This document shows, one piece after another, positions 8,497-18,500 of a DNA stretch of 40,877 bases (the stretch's first letter is position 1; each line of letters begins with the position of its first letter). A model generated the notes under the pieces. The model worked only from the letters and a program-made list of their open reading frames with translations. It was not told where the DNA came from and did not search any database. The DNA lies in the IMG/VR virus record IMGVR_UViG_3300030333_003928, positions 3,791-44,667 of that record. One strand, written 5' to 3'. The stretch comes from a virus. The position numbers were made by a program, and so were the translations under genes.

Positions 8497-9111
8497 ATGT
8501 CGAATAGATTTGATAATCGAAGTATTGATACATTTAAAAGGGATATTAAATTTGCAACGATGTTGGAAAAATATTTATTTGAGGGTTGGTTAAAAAGAGT
8601 CAAAGATAAAAATAGTAATGTAAAAGTTGACTCTTGGAAAGACAACGGATGTGGGAACGATGGTGAGTTTATTGAAAAAGGAAATACTGCCGGAGCCGAT
8701 TATGCTATTAGTGGATCTGTAACTGACTGGTCTCCTCGTGACGTAAAAGACGAACCTCTAGAAATTAAATGGGTTCCCACCGCTGGCAAGTTTACATTAA
8801 AGGAAAACGACTTAAAAGCTTATGTAAAAGAAAATGCCAACATCTTGTTTATTTATAACTCTGTAAAATGTGGAACAAACTTAAGAAAACCTAAAGATTA
8901 TAATCTTGATCAGCATATCAAATTAATAGAATCTAAAAATGATCAAATTAAATGGGGTATCATGTGGTCTGATCAAGTAAAAAAGTTTTACAAAGATGCT
9001 AAGAAAAATAATTTGTTTAGACCTATAAATTATATGGGTGGTAAGTCTGGAGTTGTTTTGAAACAAAAGGAATTTTCTAAATGGTTTAATTCTTATGATT
9101 GGAAAGATTAA
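8497..9111 (+). CDS. PD-(D/E)XK nuclease-like protein
   Basis: The 204-residue product contains the elements of a PD-(D/E)XK core: G-A-D-Y-A-I with Asp68, then E-I-K at 89-91 inside the strand P-L-E-I-K-W-V, followed by a helix and a strand I-L-F-I-Y-N. Such folds cleave DNA with divalent metal and occur in restriction, recombination and resolvase enzymes. The Cys-Gly stretch around 51-53 (G-C-G-N-D-G) is unusual. The C-terminus is Lys-rich and could bind nucleic acid. Its stop overlaps the guaC ATG by one base (TAATG). Biological role is unknown. A nuclease of genome processing or host-DNA breakdown would fit the neighbouring nucleotide-salvage gene. Confidence 0.55.
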   Translation: MSNRFDNRSIDTFKRDIKFATMLEKYLFEGWLKRVKDKNSNVKVDSWKDNGCGNDGEFIEKGNTAGADYAISGSVTDWSPRDVKDEPLEIKWVPTAGKFTLKENDLKAYVKENANILFIYNSVKCGTNLRKPKDYNLDQHIKLIESKNDQIKWGIMWSDQVKKFYKDAKKNNLFRPINYMGGKSGVVLKQKEFSKWFNSYDWKD

Positions 9112-10175
9112 TGAAAATTGTAGAAGACGCCAAGTTAGACTTTGATGATATACTACTGGTTCCCGCAAGATCTCCCGCAGCAAGTAGAAAAGAAGTAAAC
9201 CTTGAAAGAAGCTTCAAGTTCTTCCACTCCCCAAAAGAGTGGCACGGATTCCCCATTATGGCCGCCAATATGGACACAACAGGCACTCTGAATATGGGAA
9301 TCGCACTCAGTAAGCATAATGCTATTACTTGTTTGCACAAACATTATGGTTCTGATTTTTTCTTTTTTGACTCATGTGAAGCAGAGGAAAATATATGGGT
9401 CAGCATTGGCATGAATGAAAGTGAAATATTAAAGGTCAAAGATATATCCAAAGGACTATATAATGCTCCGAATATTTGTATTGATGTCGCCAATGGTTAT
9501 ACGGAAAAATTTGTTGAATGGTGTGCAAAGATTAGAGAAAACTTTCCAAATTCGATCATAATGGCGGGCAATGTTTGTACTCCAGAAATGGTACAAGAAT
9601 TGATTCTTCATGGCGGGGCTGACATTGTAAAGATTGGAATTGGGCCTGGAAGTGCTTGCACCACTAGATTAAAGACAGGTTGTGGATATCCCCAACTTTC
9701 TGCAATAATTGAATGTAGCCATGCAGCTCATGGTTTGAAAAGTGAAGACAAAAGAATGGGTCTAATCTGTGCCGATGGTGGATGCCGACTGCCAGCCGAT
9801 GTTTGCAAAGCTTTCGCTGCTAATGCTGATTTTGTTATGCTGGGAGGTATGTTGGCAGGCACAGAAGAATGTGAAGGTGAGTGGGAATATGAACGAGACC
9901 TGGATGCAGTAATGGTAAAGAAAAGTTTAACTTTTTATGGAATGTCCTCAGAAAAAGCCCAGGAAAAATACAGAGGAGGTATGGCAAACTACGTTTGCAG
10001 CGAGGGAAGGGTTAAAAAAATACCCTATAAAGGTCCAGTTGACAACATAATCAACGATATTCAGGGTGGTTTGCGTAGTTGTTGTGCTTACGTTGGAGCT
10101 ACCTGTCTAAAAGATTTGCCAAAATGTGCAAAAGCTGTGAAAGTTAATAGGGTACATTACGATAATAAAGTATAA
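9111..10175 (+). CDS. guaC: GMP reductase
   Basis: This 354-residue TIM-barrel enzyme of the IMPDH/GMPR family carries the active-site loop GIGPGSACTTR at 176-186, with Cys183 as the expected nucleophile and the TTR that is typical of GMP reductase. D-G-G-C-R-L-P, M-L-G-G-M-L-A-G-T and F-Y-G-M-S-S form the phosphate-binding and flap regions, and no CBS domain is present, which favours GMPR over IMPDH. The enzyme turns GMP into IMP with NADPH and so links guanine to adenine nucleotides. I use the ATG at 9111 because it couples to the preceding stop (TAATG) and starts the conserved M-K-I-V-E-D-A-K-L-D-F-D-D-I-L. In a phage it may recycle host nucleotides for replication. Confidence 0.9.
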   Translation: MKIVEDAKLDFDDILLVPARSPAASRKEVNLERSFKFFHSPKEWHGFPIMAANMDTTGTLNMGIALSKHNAITCLHKHYGSDFFFFDSCEAEENIWVSIGMNESEILKVKDISKGLYNAPNICIDVANGYTEKFVEWCAKIRENFPNSIIMAGNVCTPEMVQELILHGGADIVKIGIGPGSACTTRLKTGCGYPQLSAIIECSHAAHGLKSEDKRMGLICADGGCRLPADVCKAFAANADFVMLGGMLAGTEECEGEWEYERDLDAVMVKKSLTFYGMSSEKAQEKYRGGMANYVCSEGRVKKIPYKGPVDNIINDIQGGLRSCCAYVGATCLKDLPKCAKAVKVNRVHYDNKV

Positions 10176-10226
10176 AAGTTGTGTACTATATAGCATAAGA
10201 CAGTATCTGTACTATGGAATCTAGCT

Positions 10227-10511
10227 ATGAATATGAGCAAACAGAAGCTTCTGCAACTAATTGGATCAATTTATGATTGGCCCATATCTGAAGAAAAAGC
10301 TTGGCAAGTATATACAAAATTAAAAGAGATGATACAGGAAGAGGATGTTGATACTTTAAATTTTTTAAGATTAATTATTGCTTTTGATAGAACGCAAAGA
10401 TTAGAGTATAGAAACTATCTAGCATCGCTTGGATACGAATTAAGACCTGATGAATTTAACCAATACATACTTATTATCATGGTCGTTTTAACCGAAACAG
10501 TTGAAGTATAA
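10227..10511 (+). CDS. Small helical protein of unknown function
   Basis: A 94-residue protein, largely helical, with no signal peptide, clear membrane span or Cys motif. A GGA element precedes the ATG at 10227, and a second ATG at 10233 is equally plausible. The final hydrophobic stretch Y-I-L-I-I-M-V-V-L-T could be a buried helix or strand. It lies between guaC and the 1315-residue fibre gene, whose ribosome site overlaps its last codons. The family is not recognised. Confidence 0.55.
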   Translation: MNMSKQKLLQLIGSIYDWPISEEKAWQVYTKLKEMIQEEDVDTLNFLRLIIAFDRTQRLEYRNYLASLGYELRPDEFNQYILIIMVVLTETVEV

Positions 10512-10521
10512 AGGAATAAAA

Positions 10522-13500
10522 ATGGCCTTGAAACAAGATCGTTCATCACTTCAAACAGATATTTCGTTTTTTATGAATGAAACGGCTGAACGTGGTGGAA
10601 TTACAGTTTATAGCACGGCTGGTTCTGGAGCCGCTATGGACCAAGGCTCGTCTCTGGTAACTTATTCCGCAGATCCTTCTGGAAAGATTCCTGTAGGATT
10701 ATTGGTTAACGATGTTGTAGATGGTGATCTTAGCAGAAGAAAGCTACAATCGGGAAAGGCTGACCAATCCCCAAAGGGTGGTAAGGTATGTCTTATCAAA
10801 AAGGGGTGGGTAGTTACTAATGATTTAGAGGGCACGCCAAGCGGTGGAGATTTGGCGTATCTGGGGCATAGTGGAAAAATAGCTACACCAAGCGTTGCTG
10901 CTGGAATTGATGGTGGTTCAGACACTGTTGTGGGAAGATTTCTTAGTAGTGTCGATGAAAAAGGGTATGCGAAAGTAGGTCTTGAACTTGGTGTAAAGGG
11001 TAATCCAGCGACATCTACACCTTCTCCTCCCGCAGCAACTGAGTGGGAGAGATATGAAGAACTTTTAACCTCCGCTTCAGGAAGTGATGTAATAGAAAGA
11101 AAAGAATTTAGAGATGGTCTGGGTGCAGTAGTAAAAGATAACAGTACAACTATCAATCTTACTGGATCAAGAGTTGATGATAATGGAGTTTTAAGAATTG
11201 TTGGAGGCTGTGCTACCGCTGACTGGAATTTGCAACAGCTTGAAGACTGGATGGAAGTCGTGCATGGTTTGTGGTCTCAAACACACCTCAAAGACCCAGG
11301 AAGTTCTGCTACAGAGCCCGCTATAAATGATCCAGGTTCCAATACCGGAGAAAGTAGTAGTGCTACATGGGGATTTACAACACAGAGCTGGACAGGGGCA
11401 CCAACTGATGATTTTGGTTTTCAGTATGCTTATACGGTAGACACTGCCGCTGATACTATTACATTAACAAGTTTTCCAACTTTAGGCGACTGGGACACTA
11501 CAGACTTTGCTGAATATATACAATTTGAGACAGTTGGTGCTGGCACAATTCCTGCTAATGACAAAGGTTTCACCACTGGCACAACCTATACTATAACAGA
11601 TTATTCTGGCGGCCCCAATGGAACATTTAATGTATCAAATGCAGACTGGACTGGAACTGGTACTGCGGACGGTAGATATATCAACACTCCTTTTGCAGAA
11701 GAAGTATATCTTGTTGAATGGACTGGAGATGTCACCTACGAAACTTGCAACTTTAGAATTCATACAAGGGGAGATTACGGAAAAAGCACAACAGCCGAAG
11801 TACGCTACAGAAGAACCGGAACAACGACGTGGTATAGAGCAGCTAACGCTAGACAAACAAGAGGTGCGGAAACTTGGGAAACGTATAGATTCAATATCTC
11901 GGGTTGCATCATGCGTCTTAACCCAAACACAGAGTATGATATACAAATTACATTAAATAATTCCAATGGCGTTTATGCAAATGGAGCTAATCAAGGAAGT
12001 TCATATGTTATAACCTCAACGTTTAGAACACGCCAGAGACCTGTACTTCCCACAGGGGGGACAACACACAATCCAACCACACTTACTGAAATCCGTCAGT
12101 TACTGGGATGTACTGGTGCCGGAGGGACTGCCGCTGTCGCTGGAGATATTATCAACATTCCTGCTGGAGATTTTTCTGACAAGACTGGTACTAATCGGTT
12201 AGAAGGAATAAGTATTGTAGGAACTGAACTTAATCCTATATACATACAAGGACAAGGAAATACTACAGAACTTCCCAGAATGAGTTTTGCTACTGTTACT
12301 GGTGGTGTTAACTGGCTTATCTTCGACAATTTCAGAGTTAAAAATTGGAGAAACGATTTAAGTGGGGATCAGAATACTTTTGCCATATATGGACCTACGA
12401 GTTCTAGTAGCTCTGATTCATATGGTATAACATTTACAAGAGTCGAAATTAAAAATCCAGACATTCAAAATGTGGACATCCACGCACTAGCAGATAGTGG
12501 TGAAAGATATGATAGTCATGGTGGGTTTTATACGGGTGGAAATAACGGGGAAACAAACAAATGGTGGAACATAGAAGATTGTACTATTTTCCCAGGATAT
12601 TACCCAGACGATGCTCGTACCGGATTCACAAACTTCTATTGGGGGCATGAAGGTTGGGATATGCGTACTACATCTACTGTTATTCAATGGTCTGATTGGA
12701 CTAATTTCTATGAAAATTCCTTCACCCATACCGGAGGTTCTGGTGGACAAAACTTAGTATTGCACAATGAGGTTCATCATAATAATTTCTATGCCTTATT
12801 TGATGATTTGTTTGAATCAGATGAAAGTGATGGCGGTCATGTTATTCATCACAATAAATGTAATCACGGTATGCAGACATCTAATACAAATCTTGAAGGC
12901 GGTACGCCTGCAACAATTGGCAACGCTTCCAATGGATATTATTACAATTCCTATCCAAGATATTACGGTGAATTTACAATTACTAGTAATGGAGTTGTTA
13001 ATGGTTATGATAATTGGGATCTAACTACTAGCCCATCTGTAGCCTTTAATTCAACCTACTCATCGGGAGCGATACAACAACGTAATTATCAACTTTATAC
13101 ATTATCTGGCGGAGATACATTCACAGCTAATAGTCATGGTTTTAGCGATAATGACAGAGTTGTATTTATTGGCAGTCAAGGCACAGCAATACCAACTGGC
13201 TTGAGTGAAGAAACTTATGCTACTAGTGGCGGCCTCACTACTGGAAATAGGCCCACTTCAAGTAATGAATATTACGTAATAAACTCAACAACAAATACTT
13301 TTCAAGTGTCCTTAACCGAAGGCGGATCAGCAGTTTCGGGTCTTGTTGACACTGTGTCCGCTGGACGTTATGTTGCAGATAGGTCTTTGTATACTTGGAC
13401 CGCAACATCAGATTGGACATCTAGCAGTTGCAAAATATCAACAAGAATGAGCGGGTCATATCCAACCAGGACCGAATACCAGAATACAAATGGTCCTGAT

Positions 13501-14469
13501 CAGGACTTCCCTATTCTTATTTGCACCCAACGTCGAGGCAGTTCGTTTGCTGGATATAGGATTATGTCCTGCCAATCCAACGTTGGAAGTGTGCCTCATT
13601 GGTTAGTTAATAATCAATTCACGGGAATGATGTTAGTTGGATCTCCAGACGCTGTTTACAAAATAAAGACAGATGGTGCCAGTGTAAATATGATTGGTAA
13701 TATTTCATGTTCCCAATATCAATGGTCAAGAGCCCCAAGGTTAGAGAAAAACGCTAGTCAATACTGGACAAACTGTATATATCTACAACAAAGTTCTGGA
13801 TATTTCTCCACATCTAACTATAAAATAGGAGACGGCCCAACATCTGGTACTACCGGAAGCCCAATCGCCACAAGATATACTTATTGGGATAGAAATGCTT
13901 GGTTTAATGCGGATGTTAGTAGGAATTTACTAGGGCAAAGCTCGGTTCCCAATATGTACACAGCGTATTCGATTGATCAAAATGGACATGAAATACTTAG
14001 TCCAGTAACAAATGATTTGCTCAATATGTGGAGCGAATCCGATGTTGCCGCACAAACTCCACTCCCCGGTAATTTTGGGGACAGTGACTACGGAACAAAA
14101 GAAAATATGGTAGCCAATCAAAGCGGCTCACTATATGGAGAGGGTGCCGATGAAACAGACTTGCCGGGTATTGATAATCTTCAAGGTCCATATATTACGC
14201 TTACTGATAGCTCAAATCTATCATTCATGACCACTAAAACTGAAAATCGTAGAGATATTGGCCCCAATCAGGTTGGACTACCAACTCCTAGAGGACGACG
14301 TAGTTATACTGATTTTTTGAGTTATATTTTGCCAGACGGATGGGAAGTTAAAGCATCGGGAACTGATTATACTTCTTTAGGCGTTACTACAGGTACTGGA
14401 ACAGAGAGAATCATCATTGGAAAAACTGATAACTCAGCAGCAATATTGATTGAACATGAAGAATTTTAA
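10522..14469 (+). CDS. Giant virion fibre protein: particle-binding N-terminus, FN3-like domain, beta-helix
   Basis: I place the start at the ATG after AAAGGAATAAAA, giving 1315 residues. Residues about 1-150 resemble the phage capsid-decoration/head-fibre type of domain (V-T-Y-S-A-D-P-S-G-K-I-P-V-G-L-L, N-D-V-V, G-G-K-V, K-G-W-V-V-T-N, G-D-L-A-Y-L), suggesting attachment to the particle. A linker and an FN3-like domain (about 390-500, with N-P-N-T-E-Y-D-I-Q-I-T-L) follow. A large beta-helix comes next, with DDLFESDE at 761-768 as in the 4273 gene. An inserted FCCH/Ig-like module (A-N-S-H-G-F-S-D-N-D-R-V-V-F-I) sits near 870. The C-terminus returns to a short beta domain ending in L-I-E-H-E-E-F. 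It is probably a host-recognition or glycan-cleaving appendage. Confidence 0.72.
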   Translation: MALKQDRSSLQTDISFFMNETAERGGITVYSTAGSGAAMDQGSSLVTYSADPSGKIPVGLLVNDVVDGDLSRRKLQSGKADQSPKGGKVCLIKKGWVVTNDLEGTPSGGDLAYLGHSGKIATPSVAAGIDGGSDTVVGRFLSSVDEKGYAKVGLELGVKGNPATSTPSPPAATEWERYEELLTSASGSDVIERKEFRDGLGAVVKDNSTTINLTGSRVDDNGVLRIVGGCATADWNLQQLEDWMEVVHGLWSQTHLKDPGSSATEPAINDPGSNTGESSSATWGFTTQSWTGAPTDDFGFQYAYTVDTAADTITLTSFPTLGDWDTTDFAEYIQFETVGAGTIPANDKGFTTGTTYTITDYSGGPNGTFNVSNADWTGTGTADGRYINTPFAEEVYLVEWTGDVTYETCNFRIHTRGDYGKSTTAEVRYRRTGTTTWYRAANARQTRGAETWETYRFNISGCIMRLNPNTEYDIQITLNNSNGVYANGANQGSSYVITSTFRTRQRPVLPTGGTTHNPTTLTEIRQLLGCTGAGGTAAVAGDIINIPAGDFSDKTGTNRLEGISIVGTELNPIYIQGQGNTTELPRMSFATVTGGVNWLIFDNFRVKNWRNDLSGDQNTFAIYGPTSSSSSDSYGITFTRVEIKNPDIQNVDIHALADSGERYDSHGGFYTGGNNGETNKWWNIEDCTIFPGYYPDDARTGFTNFYWGHEGWDMRTTSTVIQWSDWTNFYENSFTHTGGSGGQNLVLHNEVHHNNFYALFDDLFESDESDGGHVIHHNKCNHGMQTSNTNLEGGTPATIGNASNGYYYNSYPRYYGEFTITSNGVVNGYDNWDLTTSPSVAFNSTYSSGAIQQRNYQLYTLSGGDTFTANSHGFSDNDRVVFIGSQGTAIPTGLSEETYATSGGLTTGNRPTSSNEYYVINSTTNTFQVSLTEGGSAVSGLVDTVSAGRYVADRSLYTWTATSDWTSSSCKISTRMSGSYPTRTEYQNTNGPDQDFPILICTQRRGSSFAGYRIMSCQSNVGSVPHWLVNNQFTGMMLVGSPDAVYKIKTDGASVNMIGNISCSQYQWSRAPRLEKNASQYWTNCIYLQQSSGYFSTSNYKIGDGPTSGTTGSPIATRYTYWDRNAWFNADVSRNLLGQSSVPNMYTAYSIDQNGHEILSPVTNDLLNMWSESDVAAQTPLPGNFGDSDYGTKENMVANQSGSLYGEGADETDLPGIDNLQGPYITLTDSSNLSFMTTKTENRRDIGPNQVGLPTPRGRRSYTDFLSYILPDGWEVKASGTDYTSLGVTTGTGTERIIIGKTDNSAAILIEHEEF

Positions 14470-14493
14470 TTAAATTTTTATAGAAGGACTGGA

Positions 14494-15537
14494 ATGGCAA
14501 CCTATACTGTTGGATCTACCGGCACTTATGCAACAATTACAAACGCATTTTCTGCTCTATCAACCCTTACTGATACAGAAGTAATTTTTGAATTACAGGG
14601 TGAAGATCATACGATCAATGCCGATACTGAGTTTTCCACTACTAGCATTAATCCAAATGCAGCCATTTCTGACGTTATCATACGTCCCGCTAGTGGAACT
14701 GCACACGAAGGAGATCTAGCCGCAGATGGTTCTGGTGGTAAATGTAGAATACTCTGGGGTGGTAACTATCAATGGATCTGGGAAGTTACAAGCAATACGC
14801 CCAATTTTAAATTTCAGGATCTTTTAATAGACTTCCAAGGAAACAATGCTGGAAGTAATTTTCAGGGTATTTTTAGTTTTCGTAACACTAATGCACAAAC
14901 TGTCACCTTAGAGCGTTGCATTCTTAGAAATACCTCTTCCAGCAGTAGAGGCCAATACATAATGGAATCAAAGCCTGGAAGTGATATTAGTATTAATCTA
15001 TTTAGTTGTCTATTCTATAAGATGACAAATACTTCTGGAAGTACTGGAAGTGCTAGTGGTTTCGTTAGGCTTCAGGGAAGTACAACCGCACCGCTTAGTA
15101 TACGTCATTGTACATTTCATGATCTTACTACTACAGACAATAACGCTAGGGGTGTGTCTGCGTCTTCAGGCCCAGGTGGAGTAATACAAAACTCTATAGT
15201 AAGCAGTGTAACAGCTTCTGGGGCTGGCGATGCAAAATGTATACAGGGAAGTTCTTCTAATCTTGCTAAAACGGACGTGTTAACCAGTGACTCAACAGGA
15301 AGTCCAGATTCTTTAGATAATGAAACAGACACAGACACTTTTGTAGACCCAAACAATGTTACTTTGACATCAAGAGACTACACTGTTAAAAACACGTCAG
15401 CTGGTTATAGTGCCGGGACAGCACTAGGAACTACAGATGTATTAAGAAAACCATTAGCGACACCCTACTATGATACCAAACCCCTAAGAATGAGGGTTGG
15501 AGACGTTACAGTTGGGTGTAATAATGAATACGTTCCG
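14494..15537 (+). repeat. Beta-helix module, copy A
   Basis: First of three homologous units in the giant protein. Shared signatures are TYTVGSTGTYATI at the start, GEDHTIN, RPASGTAHE, G-G-K-C-R-I-L-W, NYQW and LIDFQGNN, and a closing S-R-D-Y-T-V-K followed by a short strand with N-V-T/D-V-T-V-G. Confidence 0.8.
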
Positions 15538-18500
15538 TCATCATATACTTATACAGTTGGCTCGGATAGTAGTGATGTTTATGCTACAATTGAAGCGGCC
15601 TTTACTGATCTAGAATTCATTCCCAACCCCACAGTGATATTTGAACTACGTGGAGAAGATCATACGATAAATAATAATATCGCACTTGGTCTGGCTGGCG
15701 GAAGTGAAATTGATCCCAATTCTGCGATTACCAGTGTGACAATGCGTCCAGCCTCTGGAACGGCTCACGAAGCAGATCTTACAGCCGATGGAGCTGGTGG
15801 AAAGTGTAGAATATTATGGGGCGGTAATTATCAATGGAAGTGGAGTGAAACAACTAGTTCGCCAGACTATATCTTTCAAGATTTGTTAATTGACTTTCAG
15901 GGAAATGATTGTGGCGTTAGCTTTCAAGCAATATTTCAAATAAATTCCATTGGTGTGCAAGAATTAACAATGGAGCGTTGCATCTTACGAAACAGTGACA
16001 GTGCTAGAGCTGGACATTATCTTTTCAGAACCGCCGGTGCTAGTGTTAGTATGGGGTTAAATCTTTATAGTTGCTTGATTTATAAAATGGAGAACAACTA
16101 TGTCGCCGGTGCTACTAGTTGTGGTGTAATAAGATGGAGTGCTAACACAGATTCTATTTTAAATATTGTCCATTCTGTAATTCATGATTTTAATGCAAAT
16201 AATAGTGCATTTTCAAACTTTGCTAGAGGGGTTTGGGTAGAGTCATTGGCTGGGTCGGGTACTCCAAAACCAAACGCAGCTCAAATCAAAAATTCAATAA
16301 TAAGCGATATAACAGCCGATGCCACAACTGATTTTAGAACTGTTCAAGGATCGTCAGCAGATTTAACATTGACAGATACTCTAACTAGTGATGGTCAGGG
16401 TAGTTCTGGACTTATAAACGAGGCTGACACAGATACCTTTACAGATCCGAGTGCAGCATTAACAGCAAGAGACTACACTGTTAAAAGCTCATCTTTAGGA
16501 TATTTATCTGGAACAGGTCTGGGTTCTACAGATGCCTTGACAAAATTATTGGAAACCTCTTGGTATCTTAGCTCTCCTTTAAGAAGCTCATCTGGTAGTG
16601 TGACTTTGGGGGCTGGAGTACAACCCAACTTCACTGTGGCTATCTGGCGTGGAGGCGTCAAAGTAGCAGAGTATGGCGGACTATCCAGCCAGCCCAGCTC
16701 TAATCAGGCACTGTCCGATGCTAATACAGCATCACAATCTGCGGACACTATCATCTGTTCTAGCAATGGTGTTGTACTCGTATCAGAGTTCCTGTTTAAT
16801 ACAGTGAATGTAGACTATGAATTTAATGGACTAACACTAAAGCCAGCTGACAGTGCTTGGACATATCTTGTCAAGTTCGCCGGTTCCGACTGTGATATTG
16901 ATCAACTCATCGTAGATGGCAATAATGAATACACGGGGGCATCGACCGACAATCCCCACGGTCTAGTGATTGACGCTGACGACATCGTTGTAGATAATTG
17001 CCAAGTCAATAATATAATGGCTTCCCAGCAAGCTGTAACCGCTGGCGGTGCTACGTGGGAAGCATCGGGTGAAGGGCTTGTCATCGACGGTGACAACTGT
17101 ACTGTAACTAACTTCACAGCAACGGGCAACGACTACAACGCTATTGCGACTTATGGTGATTATGTAGATGTCAGTGATGCTACCCTTACTAATAATCGTC
17201 GTGGCTTTACTGTTAGAGCTAGAACCATCAATGGCGGTACTGAGTATCGGGATCTGAATACAGTCTCGTTTACGAATGTTGATGTAGATGTTGACTCGCG
17301 TGGCCCCAACGATGTAGTTACCATAACCAGTGCTGGCACAACAGCGACCGTAACTCACACTTCTCACGGGTTAATAACAGGTTTAAAGGTTTTCATATCT
17401 GGTGCTAACGAAGCAAATTATAACGGTACATTTACGATAACTGTTTCTGACGCAAACACATACACTTATACAATGAGCGGTAGTGCATCATCTCCCGCAA
17501 CAGGGACAATCAAGTCTGCTCCCAATGGCCCCGAAGGAAACAGTGCTGAGTGTAATTGGAACACTGGCGGCTCCGGTAGTCTGCCAGGGGGCTGGGTCAC
17601 AAACGCATCCATGACCAACTGTACATTTAGAAATGTCCAGACTGACTCTGGTGTAGACGGGCGACAGACTGCATGTAAGGTTCAGCAATGCCGCACGTTC
17701 ACAGCTACCAACTGCACGTTCGATCCAGGCGAAAACCGATACCAAATCACTGGAGAAGGAGGCCCATCATACAGCAAATCGTTTGCATTCGAGGCAGACC
17801 GTGAGCCAGACAACGCCATATTCCGTAACTGCCTATTCAGCCGATCAGGGTTCTCTGGCGGAACAGCTGGTGGCCCACTACAGAGTCTTGTCTGTGAAGA
17901 ATGCACCTTTGGAGAGGAATCGCCAGTATCGAAGCCCGCTACGGATGGAATTATGTTCTATCAGATCGGAACTCCACAGGTCAGATTCAGCGATTGCACC
18001 TTCAATCTCAATGGCGATACTCAGCGAGTGTTTGACATGGAACAGAGTACAGGTCAGCAAAGCCTTGAGCAGATGACTATAGAGCGATGTACGTTCATCG
18101 GACACTCAACCAACTCGCTCATCAACGGATACATTCAAGAGCCTTCCTATCAGTATGTGTGGTATCCCGCTACCCAGTGGTTCAACAATCCATCGGGTGC
18201 AAATCTCTCCTGCAAACTTATCGCGTATGACAATACTGTTCAGGCGAATGGTACACAGAACATGACATGGACCTATCCGACCAACTTCGGGTCTACTTCT
18301 GTGCAGGAACAAACCAAGGCATTTGTCTTGATGTCTAACACTGACAGCAGCGGCATTATCTTATTCGACGACACCAACCAAGATCACCTTGACGTATACG
18401 GTTCAGGTGCAGACGGGAACGGCCAATATTTCCCAACTTTTCCTGCTGCCACCAGGGATGGGGTCGTCATTCGTAATGTTAACGGAGCCAGTGTTGCGGT

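Noticed and set aside
10179-10215. Promoter upstream of 10227 (TTGTGT with TACTAT)
   Set aside because: Spacing is too long (25 bases between boxes), so it is not counted as a feature.
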